Shown here: positions 7,717 through 17,300 of the stretch, piece after piece | Layout of the letters: every line of letters starts with the position of its first letter | Numbering within the stretch: the stretch's first letter is position 1 | Assembly: GCA_902778925.1 (NCBI GenBank) | Contig: CACYZN010000007.1 | Coordinates: 1-47,355 of the forward strand | Direction of reading: 5' to 3' | DNA: 47,355 nt | Origin: an uncultured Bacteroidota bacterium | Lineage (GTDB): Bacteria > Bacteroidota > Bacteroidia > Bacteroidales > P3 | Notes under the pieces: model-generated | Told to the model about the DNA's origin: nothing | The model's input: only the letters and a program-made list of their open reading frames with translations | Database searches by the model: none | Program-made: the position numbers and the translations under genes

Positions 7717-8046
7717 TTACGCCATCGGCGGAGCACGCAGCAAGCTCACCCCATAGTGGGGTATCTTCGTCCGCTCTGCGACGAACGCCAGACGCTGGTC
7801 GGAGGTTGCGGACAGTACAACCGACTGCCCCACAACCTGGCCCAGATAATCGAGGCCAAGGAAATGGCAATACAGACAGTCGTGTTCGTGATGATGATGT
7901 GATTCGAAATGGCCTACGCACTGCAGACAGTCGTCGCGAGTGTCCACAGTCTCGTGGTGCACATGTGTCGACGACAGTATCGTTGTTGGCAAATAGATGG
8001 CCAGCAACACGATAGATGCAATATATCGCAGACTAGGGTACCTCAT
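7717..8046 (-). CDS. His/Cys-rich exported small protein next to TonB receptor
   Basis: The start is set at the ATG at 8044-8046 (MRYPSLRYIASIV); the longer frame to 8058 would need a TTG codon. The 109-residue protein has an N-terminal hydrophobic segment (about residues 8-26) and then a metal-ligand-dense stretch at about 27-62: STHVHHET, DDCLQCVGH, ESHHHHEHDCLYC. Two CxxC pairs and at least eight His suggest binding of Zn, Cu, Ni or Fe in the periplasm, or a metal-sensing or metal-delivery role. The C-terminal half (LGQVVGQSVVLS) looks like extracytoplasmic beta structure. It sits directly upstream of the TonB-dependent receptor on the same strand, so co-function in metal acquisition is inferred. 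Confidence 0.72.
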   Translation of the reverse strand: MRYPSLRYIASIVLLAIYLPTTILSSTHVHHETVDTRDDCLQCVGHFESHHHHEHDCLYCHFLGLDYLGQVVGQSVVLSATSDQRLAFVAERTKIPHYGVSLLRAPPMA

Positions 8047-8237
8047 TTCTCGCTGCAAAAATACATAATTAATGCAAAATATACACAGTCAAATAAAAAA
8101 AACTAAAACATAAACCACCATGAATTAACCATAACCATATTCATGAGTAACTACTTACCAGATACAGATGGGATACACCCCAGACACAATACAACACCCC
8201 GTCGCCCCTTACCCACCCTAGTCAACTCAAAATATAT

Positions 8238-8268
8238 TTTGCAGAAAAGAATAATTTATGTACTTTTG
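8238..8268 (+). promoter_or_regulatory. promoter of the BspA-like surface protein gene
   Basis: TTTG at 8238-8241 and TACTTTTG at 8261-8268 are separated by 19 bases, an exact fit to the Bacteroidetes consensus. The expected start is near 8275, giving a leader of about 50 bases to the ATG at 8325. The rest of the 8047-8324 spacer holds no other recognisable feature. Confidence 0.78.
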
Positions 8269-8324
8269 CACAGATTTTATTGTCACAAGTAACACGTAAA
8301 AAAAAATAAAACAATTTCTACTTT

Positions 8325-11300
8325 ATGAAACAGAAACTACTCTTTTTGGCAGCAATGATGCTTGCAATGGCGATGCCACCAAATGCATGTGCCTACGACT
8401 TCTCCGCTGTAACCCCAAGTGGTCATACCTTGTATTATGAGGTGGTTTACGAAGAAATATCCGACGGATTCAACGGCGTGTTTATTGTCAGAGATGAAGC
8501 GCCCAATTTGCCAGACGCATATATCGATTATGATGGAAGTGTGGTTGATGTCAATGGTAATGCGCTGTGGGCTTCGTATCCGAATATATCCGGCGACCTT
8601 ATAATTCCGTCTACAGTAACAAACTATGCCGGAACCGTATATCAAGTGGTCGGAATAGGAGACATGGCCTTCTTCGGATGCCAAGGGTTGACTTCGGTAA
8701 CGATAGCATCATCCGTTACATACATATCAGACGTGTACGTTTTCGCAGGATGTTCAAATTTGACCAGTGTTATCATGGGAGAATCGCCAACGACTATCCC
8801 TGAGTTGATGTTTGTTGGTTGCCACAATCTTGTATCCGTTCAGTTGCCGACATCCTTGTCGAGCATAGGCAACCAAGCGTTTTACTATTGTACAAGCCTG
8901 CCTACCATCACGATACCTAATACATGCACCTCGATTGGCGTCAATGCTTTTATGCACTGCACCAGCCTTGCATCGTTGACCATACCCAATTCGGTAACCC
9001 ATCTTGGCGACTTGGCCTTTGCCAATTGTGATAGTTTGTCTTCTATTGTAATTGGTAATGGTATAAACAACGTGAATATATTTCATTTCAATGGATGCAC
9101 TGGAATTACTTCCATCACCGTCGAGGCTGGCAATACGGTATACGACAGCCGCGACAATTGCAATGCAATTATAGAAACATCGAGCAATACATTGATATTC
9201 GGATGCAGCACAACGACAATTCCCAACACTGTTACCACCATTGGAGAATGGGCCTTTATAGCGGCCCCAGACACAATAACAATTCCTGAAGGTGTCACGA
9301 ATATCGGATGGGGTGCATTTGGAAATGGCTTGCACCTAAAAGCCATTTCATTGCCCAATACACTTACCCAGATAAATGGAATGGCTTTTTCTGGTGCCAA
9401 GATAGACACCTTGCATCTTCCGGCTTCAGTGCAGTCTATAGGCCAATATGCCTTCGGTGACTGCGATAGCCTGAATGCTATTGTCTGTGGAGGGGTCACT
9501 CCACCGGTCCTCGGCGACCATGTTTTCTACCGCGATTACATTGACCCCAGCAGCTATGACATCGGCAATCCTGAGGCAACATTGATAGATGTGCCAGTGC
9601 ATGTACCGCTTGGCATGGTTCCGACCTATCGGGCAGCCCAAGGGTGGAATGAATTCTCAGTGATTACTGACGAGATTATTGCCGACACAATTATACATAA
9701 CGACACTGTCGACACCACAGTATCCATCTGCGACACTATCGTGTATCAACTGCCATACACTGCCGACTTCACCCAATGCTGGACTGCTTTGAATGGCGCA
9801 GAGATTGTCGACGAACAGCATGCTTCGTTCAATGAATTGGGGCAGGAACTGAGAAGCCCGTGGATTGAGTTTGAAGGAGGCGAATGCTATATTGATTTTA
9901 CTATATTGCGTGACGACCTTAACAATCCATGGTGGTACGAACCCGATTCGACAGCATCGCTCCATGTCTACATTTTGAATGAGGAGGGCGAGATTGCGTA
10001 TTTCGATATAGGATCCTCATCGAAAAGCGACAGATTCACATTCAATTTTGTTGCGCCTGCTGGTCGATTGCGCTGTGTGTTCGAGAACACAGATACCGCA
10101 GCCCACGCCATGGTTCAGCTTATCACAATGAAACTATACTCATACCCGATGAGCCTTACAACAGAAGGTCCAGATACCGTGCAGGTAGGCGACACCATGA
10201 CATTGCAGGCACACTTGACAATGCCAGAAGGCGAAACTCCCGACAGCTGGGAATGGACGTTCCGCAACGGTCTGGGTTATTCCGCTTATATCTCTTCCAA
10301 CGACACTACAATGGTTTCTTCCACCGACAGTAGCCGCACTTTGGTATGGAATAATACTGGCATATACTATATCAACATTGATGTCAGGAAAAACAATCCT
10401 TATGCCTACGTATCTGTCCGACATATTGTAATGGTGGTTGCCCCTGACACAACCGTTGCTCCCGATATTTGTGACACGATGTCGTATGCATTGCCCTACA
10501 ATGCCGACTTTACACAGTGTTGGTCAACAACAAGTGGCATCAGCATAGTCAATCCGACAGATGCCTTATTTTCTATGCAGAACAGCACACTAACAAGCCC
10601 AGTCATTCATGCCGATTCCGATACCTATATTCATTTAACCATTGAACCATATGGCGACATAACCGATACTACATTGTATCAGAGTTCTGTTAATTCAGTA
10701 ACCATAAATGAATTAGATGTAGAAGGCAACATTGTAGGATATCATAACGTATATTATCTTCCGAACTTGTTGGGTGAACACGATTTCAAATTGGCATCCA
10801 CTGGAGATATCCGCATTAAAATAGCATCAACCACAAACACAGCTTTCCGCATAACCAATTTCTGGGTAGATTCTTACCCTTGGTCAATACAGATGCATGT
10901 GCCAGATACGGTCTACCGTTACCATTCTTCCACATTCATAGCATTTGCAAATCTTCCTGACACAACAGAAGAGATTGCATATACTTGGATGAGGGGAACT
11001 AGCGATATGCTTGGTCAAGACGATACTCTTCAATTTATGTACACGTCAACCAATTATTATGGATACTATACCATAGTGCTTCGTGCGGTTAGCAAATATC
11101 ATGGTAGTAAAGAATTAAGCAAATATCCTGTGGCATTCTTATCTCGTCCATGCACGGGAAACCCCATAACACAGTTCCCTTATACCCAGGATTTTGAGTA
11201 CGGCACAGACTGCTGGCAAATAGATAATTCATACTCAGGGACTTTGGTTACTGACGGTGGTGCTCACGAAGGATATAACTTCTATCGTATTTGGAGGTAT

Positions 11301-12215
11301 TCCAACGAACATGGCACACTAAAATCACCAATTCTCGAGCTTAACTCGACAGTACGATATATGGTAAGTTTCTTTGCTCGACAACAGCACAATAGCAAGC
11401 TGAATGTTTATTTTGGCAAAGAGGAAGATACGCTATCTGTCATACTACCGCTAACCAATGCATGGTCTAAGTATGAGATGATATTGCCAGAATCAACGAT
11501 ATGGGTTGGGTATCATGCTTTCGATGGACAATATGTAAATGGAGATAACGCTTCTGTTGTAGAACTAGATAATATTACGATTACTCCGCTTGGCATAGAA
11601 AACGATAACAGCATTACCGTCGTCGATACGGTACACATAGATACCGTGGTTTACAACTACACGACAATAGACAGTGTGCAATGGAACATCATTCAGGAAG
11701 ACTCCATTATCTATTTTTATGATACCACTTGTGCCGTACATGACACCATTATTGTTACAGTTACAGCACACGACACAACAATTTTGGCGGACACCACCTA
11801 CATCACTGTGACGGACACCACCTATATCACTGTGACGGACACCATACTAGTGACACAACATGACACCATCACAAACACAGTATTTGACACGTTAACAGTG
11901 AATGATACAATTTGGCTGACACGGACAGACACTCTTTTGTTACACGACACAATTATCATACACGACACTGTGTACATCACCCAAGAAGGTATTGATGACA
12001 TAGATGCGATAAATGCAAAGTTGTATACAAGCAATGGCCAGATAGTGGTAGAGGGTGCAGACGGCAACATGGTGACTATGTATGATATCAACGGGCGTAT
12101 GCTCGCCACTAAACGGGACATGTATGCTCCATTGCGTTTCGAGACTCCCGCCAGTGGCACCTACATAATCAAGATTGGCAACCATGCGGCAAGAAAGGTT
12201 GTGGTGATACGGTAG
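8325..12215 (+). CDS. BspA-like leucine-rich-repeat surface protein with T9SS sorting domain
   Basis: This 1296-residue secreted protein has a signal peptide (MKQKLLFLAAMMLAMAMPPN then ACA). Residues about 70-430 are BspA/LRR_5 repeats with the usual IPNSVTHLGDLAFANCDSL pattern. Next come three modules opening with CDTIVYQLPYTADFTQCW (about 469), CDTMSYALPYNADFTQCW (about 716) and a third near 943 (FPYTQDFEYGTDCW). They resemble cleaved-adhesin-type jelly rolls and alternate with PKD/Ig-like parts. Residues about 1095-1222 are a Thr/Asp-rich stalk built on DT(V/I/T) repeats, including two 24-bp copies coding DTTYITVT. The end (MYDINGRMLATKR to GTYIIKIGNHAARKVVVIR) is a type A T9SS sorting domain, so cell-surface attachment is expected. 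It has its own promoter and terminator and is more AT-rich than the right half of the window. Confidence 0.88.
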   Translation: MKQKLLFLAAMMLAMAMPPNACAYDFSAVTPSGHTLYYEVVYEEISDGFNGVFIVRDEAPNLPDAYIDYDGSVVDVNGNALWASYPNISGDLIIPSTVTNYAGTVYQVVGIGDMAFFGCQGLTSVTIASSVTYISDVYVFAGCSNLTSVIMGESPTTIPELMFVGCHNLVSVQLPTSLSSIGNQAFYYCTSLPTITIPNTCTSIGVNAFMHCTSLASLTIPNSVTHLGDLAFANCDSLSSIVIGNGINNVNIFHFNGCTGITSITVEAGNTVYDSRDNCNAIIETSSNTLIFGCSTTTIPNTVTTIGEWAFIAAPDTITIPEGVTNIGWGAFGNGLHLKAISLPNTLTQINGMAFSGAKIDTLHLPASVQSIGQYAFGDCDSLNAIVCGGVTPPVLGDHVFYRDYIDPSSYDIGNPEATLIDVPVHVPLGMVPTYRAAQGWNEFSVITDEIIADTIIHNDTVDTTVSICDTIVYQLPYTADFTQCWTALNGAEIVDEQHASFNELGQELRSPWIEFEGGECYIDFTILRDDLNNPWWYEPDSTASLHVYILNEEGEIAYFDIGSSSKSDRFTFNFVAPAGRLRCVFENTDTAAHAMVQLITMKLYSYPMSLTTEGPDTVQVGDTMTLQAHLTMPEGETPDSWEWTFRNGLGYSAYISSNDTTMVSSTDSSRTLVWNNTGIYYINIDVRKNNPYAYVSVRHIVMVVAPDTTVAPDICDTMSYALPYNADFTQCWSTTSGISIVNPTDALFSMQNSTLTSPVIHADSDTYIHLTIEPYGDITDTTLYQSSVNSVTINELDVEGNIVGYHNVYYLPNLLGEHDFKLASTGDIRIKIASTTNTAFRITNFWVDSYPWSIQMHVPDTVYRYHSSTFIAFANLPDTTEEIAYTWMRGTSDMLGQDDTLQFMYTSTNYYGYYTIVLRAVSKYHGSKELSKYPVAFLSRPCTGNPITQFPYTQDFEYGTDCWQIDNSYSGTLVTDGGAHEGYNFYRIWRYSNEHGTLKSPILELNSTVRYMVSFFARQQHNSKLNVYFGKEEDTLSVILPLTNAWSKYEMILPESTIWVGYHAFDGQYVNGDNASVVELDNITITPLGIENDNSITVVDTVHIDTVVYNYTTIDSVQWNIIQEDSIIYFYDTTCAVHDTIIVTVTAHDTTILADTTYITVTDTTYITVTDTILVTQHDTITNTVFDTLTVNDTIWLTRTDTLLLHDTIIIHDTVYITQEGIDDIDAINAKLYTSNGQIVVEGADGNMVTMYDINGRMLATKRDMYAPLRFETPASGTYIIKIGNHAARKVVVIR

Positions 12216-12267
12216 TTTCCCTTCGCAAAATAGAAGGATATCGCTGGCGGCAAGCCCCGCTTCGATA

Positions 12268-12299
12268 CGACAGAGCCGACCAATTGGTCGGCTCTGTCG
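12268..12299. terminator. bidirectional hairpin terminator
   Basis: A perfect 32-base palindrome, each arm 16 bases (CGACAGAGCCGACCAA and its complement), sits between the convergent surface-protein and HIT genes. It is followed on the plus strand by CTTTATTATTA. With no T tract directly attached it is a less classical intrinsic terminator, but its position between convergent stops supports the role. Confidence 0.75.
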
Positions 12300-12320
12300 C
12301 TTTATTATTAGTAAAAATTA

Positions 12321-12713
12321 CTATTCTATGGCAGCGGCGATTTGGTCTGCCAAGTTTTTCATCTCGTCGGGAGACATCTCGATATGGTGAGAAAAGTTGA
12401 GGTCGCCGGGCTTGTTGAGAGGCATAAGATGGATGTGGGTATGTGGCACATCAATACCCACCACAGCTTCGCCAATCTTGATGCAAGGGCAGACCTTTTT
12501 CAGGCCGCGGGCGACACGGCGTGCGAAGAAATGAAGTTCGGTATAGAGGTCGTCGTCGAGGTCGAATATATAGTCGACTTCTTTCTTGGGAATACACAAC
12601 ACATGTCCACGGACGACAGGGTTGACATCAAGGAAAGCGAGGCAGTGCTCGGTCTCGGCCACGCGGTAGCATGGTATCTCGCCGGCCACAATTCTACTGA
12701 AAATACTAGCCAT
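12321..12713 (-). CDS. HIT-family nucleotide hydrolase/transferase
   Basis: This 130-residue cytoplasmic protein has the histidine triad HTHIHL at residues 91-96, with the middle His as nucleophile in family members that hydrolyse AMP-linked or dinucleoside phosphates. The N-terminal SIFSRIVAGEIPCYRVAE is typical of HinT-like proteins. It lies only 2 bases after greA's stop, a two-gene minus-strand operon. The physiological substrate cannot be inferred from sequence. Confidence 0.92.
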   Translation of the reverse strand: MASIFSRIVAGEIPCYRVAETEHCLAFLDVNPVVRGHVLCIPKKEVDYIFDLDDDLYTELHFFARRVARGLKKVCPCIKIGEAVVGIDVPHTHIHLMPLNKPGDLNFSHHIEMSPDEMKNLADQIAAAIE

Positions 12714-12715
12714 GA

Positions 12716-13189
12716 TTAACGTTCAATTTTGGTTAATTCAAAGGTCATTTTGCCAGCTGGCACGTTTACCTCCACCACGTCTCCCACCTTGTGACCAAGG
12801 AATGCCGAAGCAAAAGGTGAGGTAATGCTTATCTTACCTTGCTTTAGGTTGGCTTCACTCTCCGGCACGATGGTGTAACGCTGAGTCATTTTATTCTTTG
12901 TGTTACGGATTGTAATGATAGAAAGCAGTAGCACCTTGGAGGTATCAATCTTGCTTTCATCCAGAAGACGGGCGTTAGCCACCAGTTCCTGAAGCTTAGA
13001 TATACGAGCCTCGAGGTGGCCTTGTGCCTCTTTGGCTGCGTCGTACTCGGCGTTTTCGCTCAAGTCACCTTTATCGCGAGCTTCGGCGATAGCGGCGGAT
13101 GCCGCCGGGCGTTCTATCGCTATGAGGTGATGTAACTCGTCCTTTAGTTTCTGCAGGCCTTCTTCACTGTAATATTTTATTTCAGCCAT
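12716..13189 (-). CDS. greA: transcription elongation factor GreA
   Basis: At 157 residues this is the usual GreA length. The N-terminal coiled coil carries EARDKGDLSENAEYDAAKE (about residues 36-54), the acidic tip that reaches through the RNA polymerase secondary channel and stimulates cleavage of backtracked RNA. The C-terminal FKBP-like domain follows, with SPFASAFLGHKVGDVVEV. The start MAEIKYYSEEGLQKL fits the family. It is followed immediately by the HIT gene. Confidence 0.96.
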   Translation of the reverse strand: MAEIKYYSEEGLQKLKDELHHLIAIERPAASAAIAEARDKGDLSENAEYDAAKEAQGHLEARISKLQELVANARLLDESKIDTSKVLLLSIITIRNTKNKMTQRYTIVPESEANLKQGKISITSPFASAFLGHKVGDVVEVNVPAGKMTFELTKIER

Positions 13190-13222
13190 ATTATCTGTAT
13201 TTAAAATTAGACTTTAAAAAGT

Positions 13223-13250
13223 GGGAAAGGCTTAGTGGAAAGCCTTTCCC
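13223..13250 (-). terminator. hairpin terminator after the PorV-like gene
   Basis: GGGAAAGGCTT (13223-13233) pairs with AAGCCTTTCCC (13240-13250), an 11-bp stem with a 6-base loop. On the minus strand it is followed by ACTTTTTAAA. It lies 28 bases past the stop of the PorV-like gene and would end the minus-strand transcript before greA. Confidence 0.75.
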
Positions 13251-13278
13251 CAAAATGGTTTATGTCCGAACTGTCTTT

Positions 13279-14349
13279 TTAGAAGCGGAAACTTGCGCCG
13301 ATAGAGTGGGTACCCTTGAGTGGCGAAGCAGTACGGTAGGAATAGTCAAGAGTGAGACCGACGTTGGAGTCTTTCTTCGAGATAGGGATGTCGACCGAGG
13401 CACCCGCGGCAATACCGGTATTGGCAGTGGCGGCGTTGTCGGTGAAGACATCCTGCTGGTAAAGGTAACCACAACGCAGTTGGACGATATTCATTAGGCC
13501 GTACTCGAGACCGAGTGCGAACTCATCGCGCAAGAAGGCGTTGGAAGTAAACTTACCAGCAACGGTAAGGCGCTGATCCCACTTGTCGAAGAGGAAGTCG
13601 TAGGAGATACCAATATTGAGACAAGTAGGAAGCTCCATCTCGGCAGGACGAGTTTCGACGGTGAAGTTGTTACCAGAATTGTTAATCATGGTCAACGAAT
13701 GACCAGTACCACCGAACTCCATCGAGGGGCCCCAGTTCTTGAGCGAGATACCGAACTTGAGTTCGTCGTTCTCACCCGTCACATACTGGATACCTGCATC
13801 AATAGCAAAACCGGAACCAGAGACATTGTCGGTAGTCTCGGTAGCAAGTTTGAACACCACACCGCCATGGATGGTGTTTGTAAAACTATGCGAATAGGCG
13901 ACATTGATGTTCATGTAGCTGGGGGCGAAGGTACCGTTCATGCCGGGGTCAGGGCTATCGTAGGTGGTAACCGGGAGTTCGCCGAAGCTCAAGGCCATCA
14001 CATAGACACCCAGGACACCTGATTCGAATACACGAATACCCAAACCGAAGGTGTTGATAGAGGCACCGCTGCTGAGGCCGTTTTTACCACCATAAAGGAG
14101 AGTGTTGGCGTAAGACACCTCTATATTCTCGACAAACGCAAGACCGGCCACGTTGTTGAACATTGAATTCAGGCCTCGCACGTTGGCAATATTGACACCA
14201 GCCCAACCGGTGCTACGCGTCCAGGGGTTGATGAGTAGTTCTGAGGCGCCAGGAGTACCGCGACGGTTGTCGTTACCAGCAAAGGCATTCTGAGGGGCAA
14301 GCGCCATCAGCATCACAACTACTGCAAATATTCTAAATACTCTTTTCAT
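13279..14349 (-). CDS. PorV/PorQ-family outer-membrane beta-barrel
   Basis: This 356-residue protein has a signal peptide (MKRVFRIFAVVVMLMALAPQ, cleavage after NAFA) and a FadL-like barrel ending in THSIGASFRF, whose terminal Phe is typical of outer-membrane barrels. The N-terminal block GASELLINPWTRSTGWAGVN followed by SMFNNVAGLAFVENIEVSY is the PorV/PorQ (UPF0164-like) signature. PorV shuttles type IX cargo at the cell surface; paralogues encoded beside a secreted protein may serve that cargo specifically. It is 31 bases after the 1689-residue secreted protein gene and is followed by a terminator. It may be a paralogue rather than PorV itself. Confidence 0.85.
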   Translation of the reverse strand: MKRVFRIFAVVVMLMALAPQNAFAGNDNRRGTPGASELLINPWTRSTGWAGVNIANVRGLNSMFNNVAGLAFVENIEVSYANTLLYGGKNGLSSGASINTFGLGIRVFESGVLGVYVMALSFGELPVTTYDSPDPGMNGTFAPSYMNINVAYSHSFTNTIHGGVVFKLATETTDNVSGSGFAIDAGIQYVTGENDELKFGISLKNWGPSMEFGGTGHSLTMINNSGNNFTVETRPAEMELPTCLNIGISYDFLFDKWDQRLTVAGKFTSNAFLRDEFALGLEYGLMNIVQLRCGYLYQQDVFTDNAATANTGIAAGASVDIPISKKDSNVGLTLDYSYRTASPLKGTHSIGASFRF

Positions 14350-14380
14350 TTCAGCAATTATTTAGAGGTTACCTTACAAA

Positions 14381-17300
14381 TTAGAATTGGAACGAGTTCA
14401 AGTCGACCGGACGCATGGTGCCGAACCACTTAATCACACGTTCACCTATGCCTGGGACACTGACATGTATGAGATACACACCACCGGCAATTGGCAGACC
14501 AGTATGATTGTGGAGGTCCCAGTCGAGCGTGGTAGCACTGTGTTGGTCGCTGGGGTCGGTGGGGCCAAGCGTACGAACCAGAGTTCCATCGACGGTGTAT
14601 ATCTTCACATAAGCGCCTTCTTTCTGGCCATTTTTACCAATACCGGAAGGCAGGTTGATGATACGCACCTTGGTCTCGAGCTGGCTGGTGGTCTCATAGT
14701 TGTCATAACTGTAATATGGGTTGGGGACAACATTTATCATACCGAGCAGGGAATCGACGTATTCCTTTCGGGCGTCTTTTCTTGTGGCCAGGTTCTCCAA
14801 TACAGCATCCTCTTTGTTAATAATGAACTGGTATGCCGGCATACCACCGTTTGCACTGCTCACACCACAGTTGGCACTTGTGGTGGCATTCTGCGACATA
14901 TTACGGTTGTACGGCATGCGGACATCGATATCAACAGTCATGGTCGTGGGAATGCCATTCGACGGCTTGCCTGCATTGAGAGTTGCATCGTTGCCTGGAT
15001 ACTTAAACTCGTAACGCGGGTTGGCATACGGCATGTTGACCCAAGCCACAGAGGCATAGAGCAGAGCCAGCGTATCACGAACAGGGATAGGCCTACCCAT
15101 TTCAGCACTAGCGCCAATGAAGCCAGCATACAGATTGCGCGGAGTCTGTGTTTCACGAATGCTCATAAGACGATCGGAAGCACCAAGCATCTTGATACTC
15201 CAACGACCAGCATCATAAGAAGGAGTACGATAAGTTACCACATCCGTACTATAAGGAGCCTTGGTAATATTCACGAACGATTGCTGGCAGGCATTCATAA
15301 TATAGATATAGTGACGACCACCGTAGACGTAGTTTTCTGTACCATCAATAATTGAACTCACAGGATTCCACATCATATCACGACCATTGAACTGCACGTA
15401 GCGGGAATCTTCACCAAACATAATGTTCAAACGTTCGCCGGTAACAGTATTGATAGCATAGCCAGGGAACCAACCCATACCATTCTCGCTGATGTAGTTC
15501 GGGTCGAAGTCGTTGTTCGGGTCTGACACATAGCCAGGATTCTCGGCCATGACATCGGCAAGGGTTTGACCTTTCTTGTTCACAGAAGCATGACGACGGG
15601 CGCTAAACTTACGTGCATTGCCTTCGGACTGAGTATAGTCGTCGCACATCTCAATGACCGGGCAGCGGGTCCATTTAGTGGTATCGGCAGTGAAGACAAC
15701 CCTGATACTTGGCAACTGTGCCATATCATTGAAATTAAGCGAACGGTTGTAGAAGTTATTCATCAACTGACGTTCCAGACGATAGCGGTTGAATGACCAT
15801 GAGTAGAAGGATTTATCCTCGAGGGAGTCAAGCACGCTTTCTTCCGGCATATAGTACGAGAAGTTAAATCCTGGATGGAAGGGCAGTGTGGAAACCAGAG
15901 CATACGGTGACCATGTACCACCTATAACATTCTCGAAGACCTGATTCTTATCATAAGCCTCATAAACATAGTCAGCTGTGGTCGTAGCATTGGACGGTTC
16001 ATAGGCTTTATGATAGTCTTCGTCAAGGTAGTTTTCCCGCATCAGGTTGTACTTTGTAGTACCCAACACAAAGTTGTTCTTCGTGTCAGAAGCGAACTGG
16101 TTACCAGACCTAATCCAGTTGTAATAAGGATTAGCATCGTTGTCCGGAATACCCATAACCCATTGCATATTCTCATTATCAAATGTCATTGAGGCATTCA
16201 ACAGAGCACCGGCATTGGCGAAACCACCAAAGTAATACTGAAGATTATTAGTGTCGTACTTAGGATCATTAAGGGCTGTCGCAGCAGGCTTCGGATTCAC
16301 CAGAGTAATAGCAATACCTAAATCAAGGAAGAGTTGTTCGTTTTTACGCGAGATGCTGAAATCGGACCAAACTGTATCTTGGTATGTACCATCTTCATTC
16401 TCCTTCATAACGAACCATCTGGTATCGCCAGTCACCTCAGAACCGCCACCCACATTCTTGAACATAATCTTATACTTGCCTTCCTTAATCTTAAGAGGAT
16501 CGATGACTCTGACATTGACAGGGCCATAGTTCTCTTCATATTCAGGATTGACAATCATGGCGGGGGCATTCATGTGAGAGTTATCGACACCTGTATAGGA
16601 GAACGATTCCACAAAAGTGCCAGGAGCCATAGCCGGGCTGTTGGGTTCACCCATTAGCTGGTTGATAGAGGCCTCGGTAAGTCTCAAAACGGAGCCGCCG
16701 TTACCATATCCTTCCAAACGGATGATATTCGGGCACATGCCAAACTCTGACTGAGCAAGCTTACCGCCATCTTCAACGGCCGGGTCGTGGGGGATAGCCA
16801 CAATCGGGGTAATGGTTTGACTGTTTTCATTTTTACGGCCAGCCAGGAACGGTTCCTTCTGACCATCAAGGAAGGCAGCCTCGGTTTGCGAATACGGCTT
16901 GAAGCGGTTATGAGCATAGGCAATAGCGATGAAATAATACTCACGGTTGTTCACCAAACTGTTGTTAGTACCGGTAGCAAAGAGGTCGGTAGTGACACGG
17001 AACACATGTTGAATACCTTTATTGGCACCTTCAACCATAACTTTACCAGTGAGGAGGCCTGTAGCCGAGTTAGTGGTATAGTTAGTCAGAGTACCAATAC
17101 CGAGAGAGGGGTTGCTATTGACATTACCATCAGCATCGACAGAGTCGTAATAGTTCTCAACATCGCACTGTGCAACAAGTCTGGCTTTAGTGACATCGTT
17201 GATATCAGCCACGGACACTGTAGCATCCTTGAGCTGATAAATCATGTAGCCTTCAAACTTGTAACTTCTCTGATCCAAAGTGTACGCTTTTGTAATTTCA

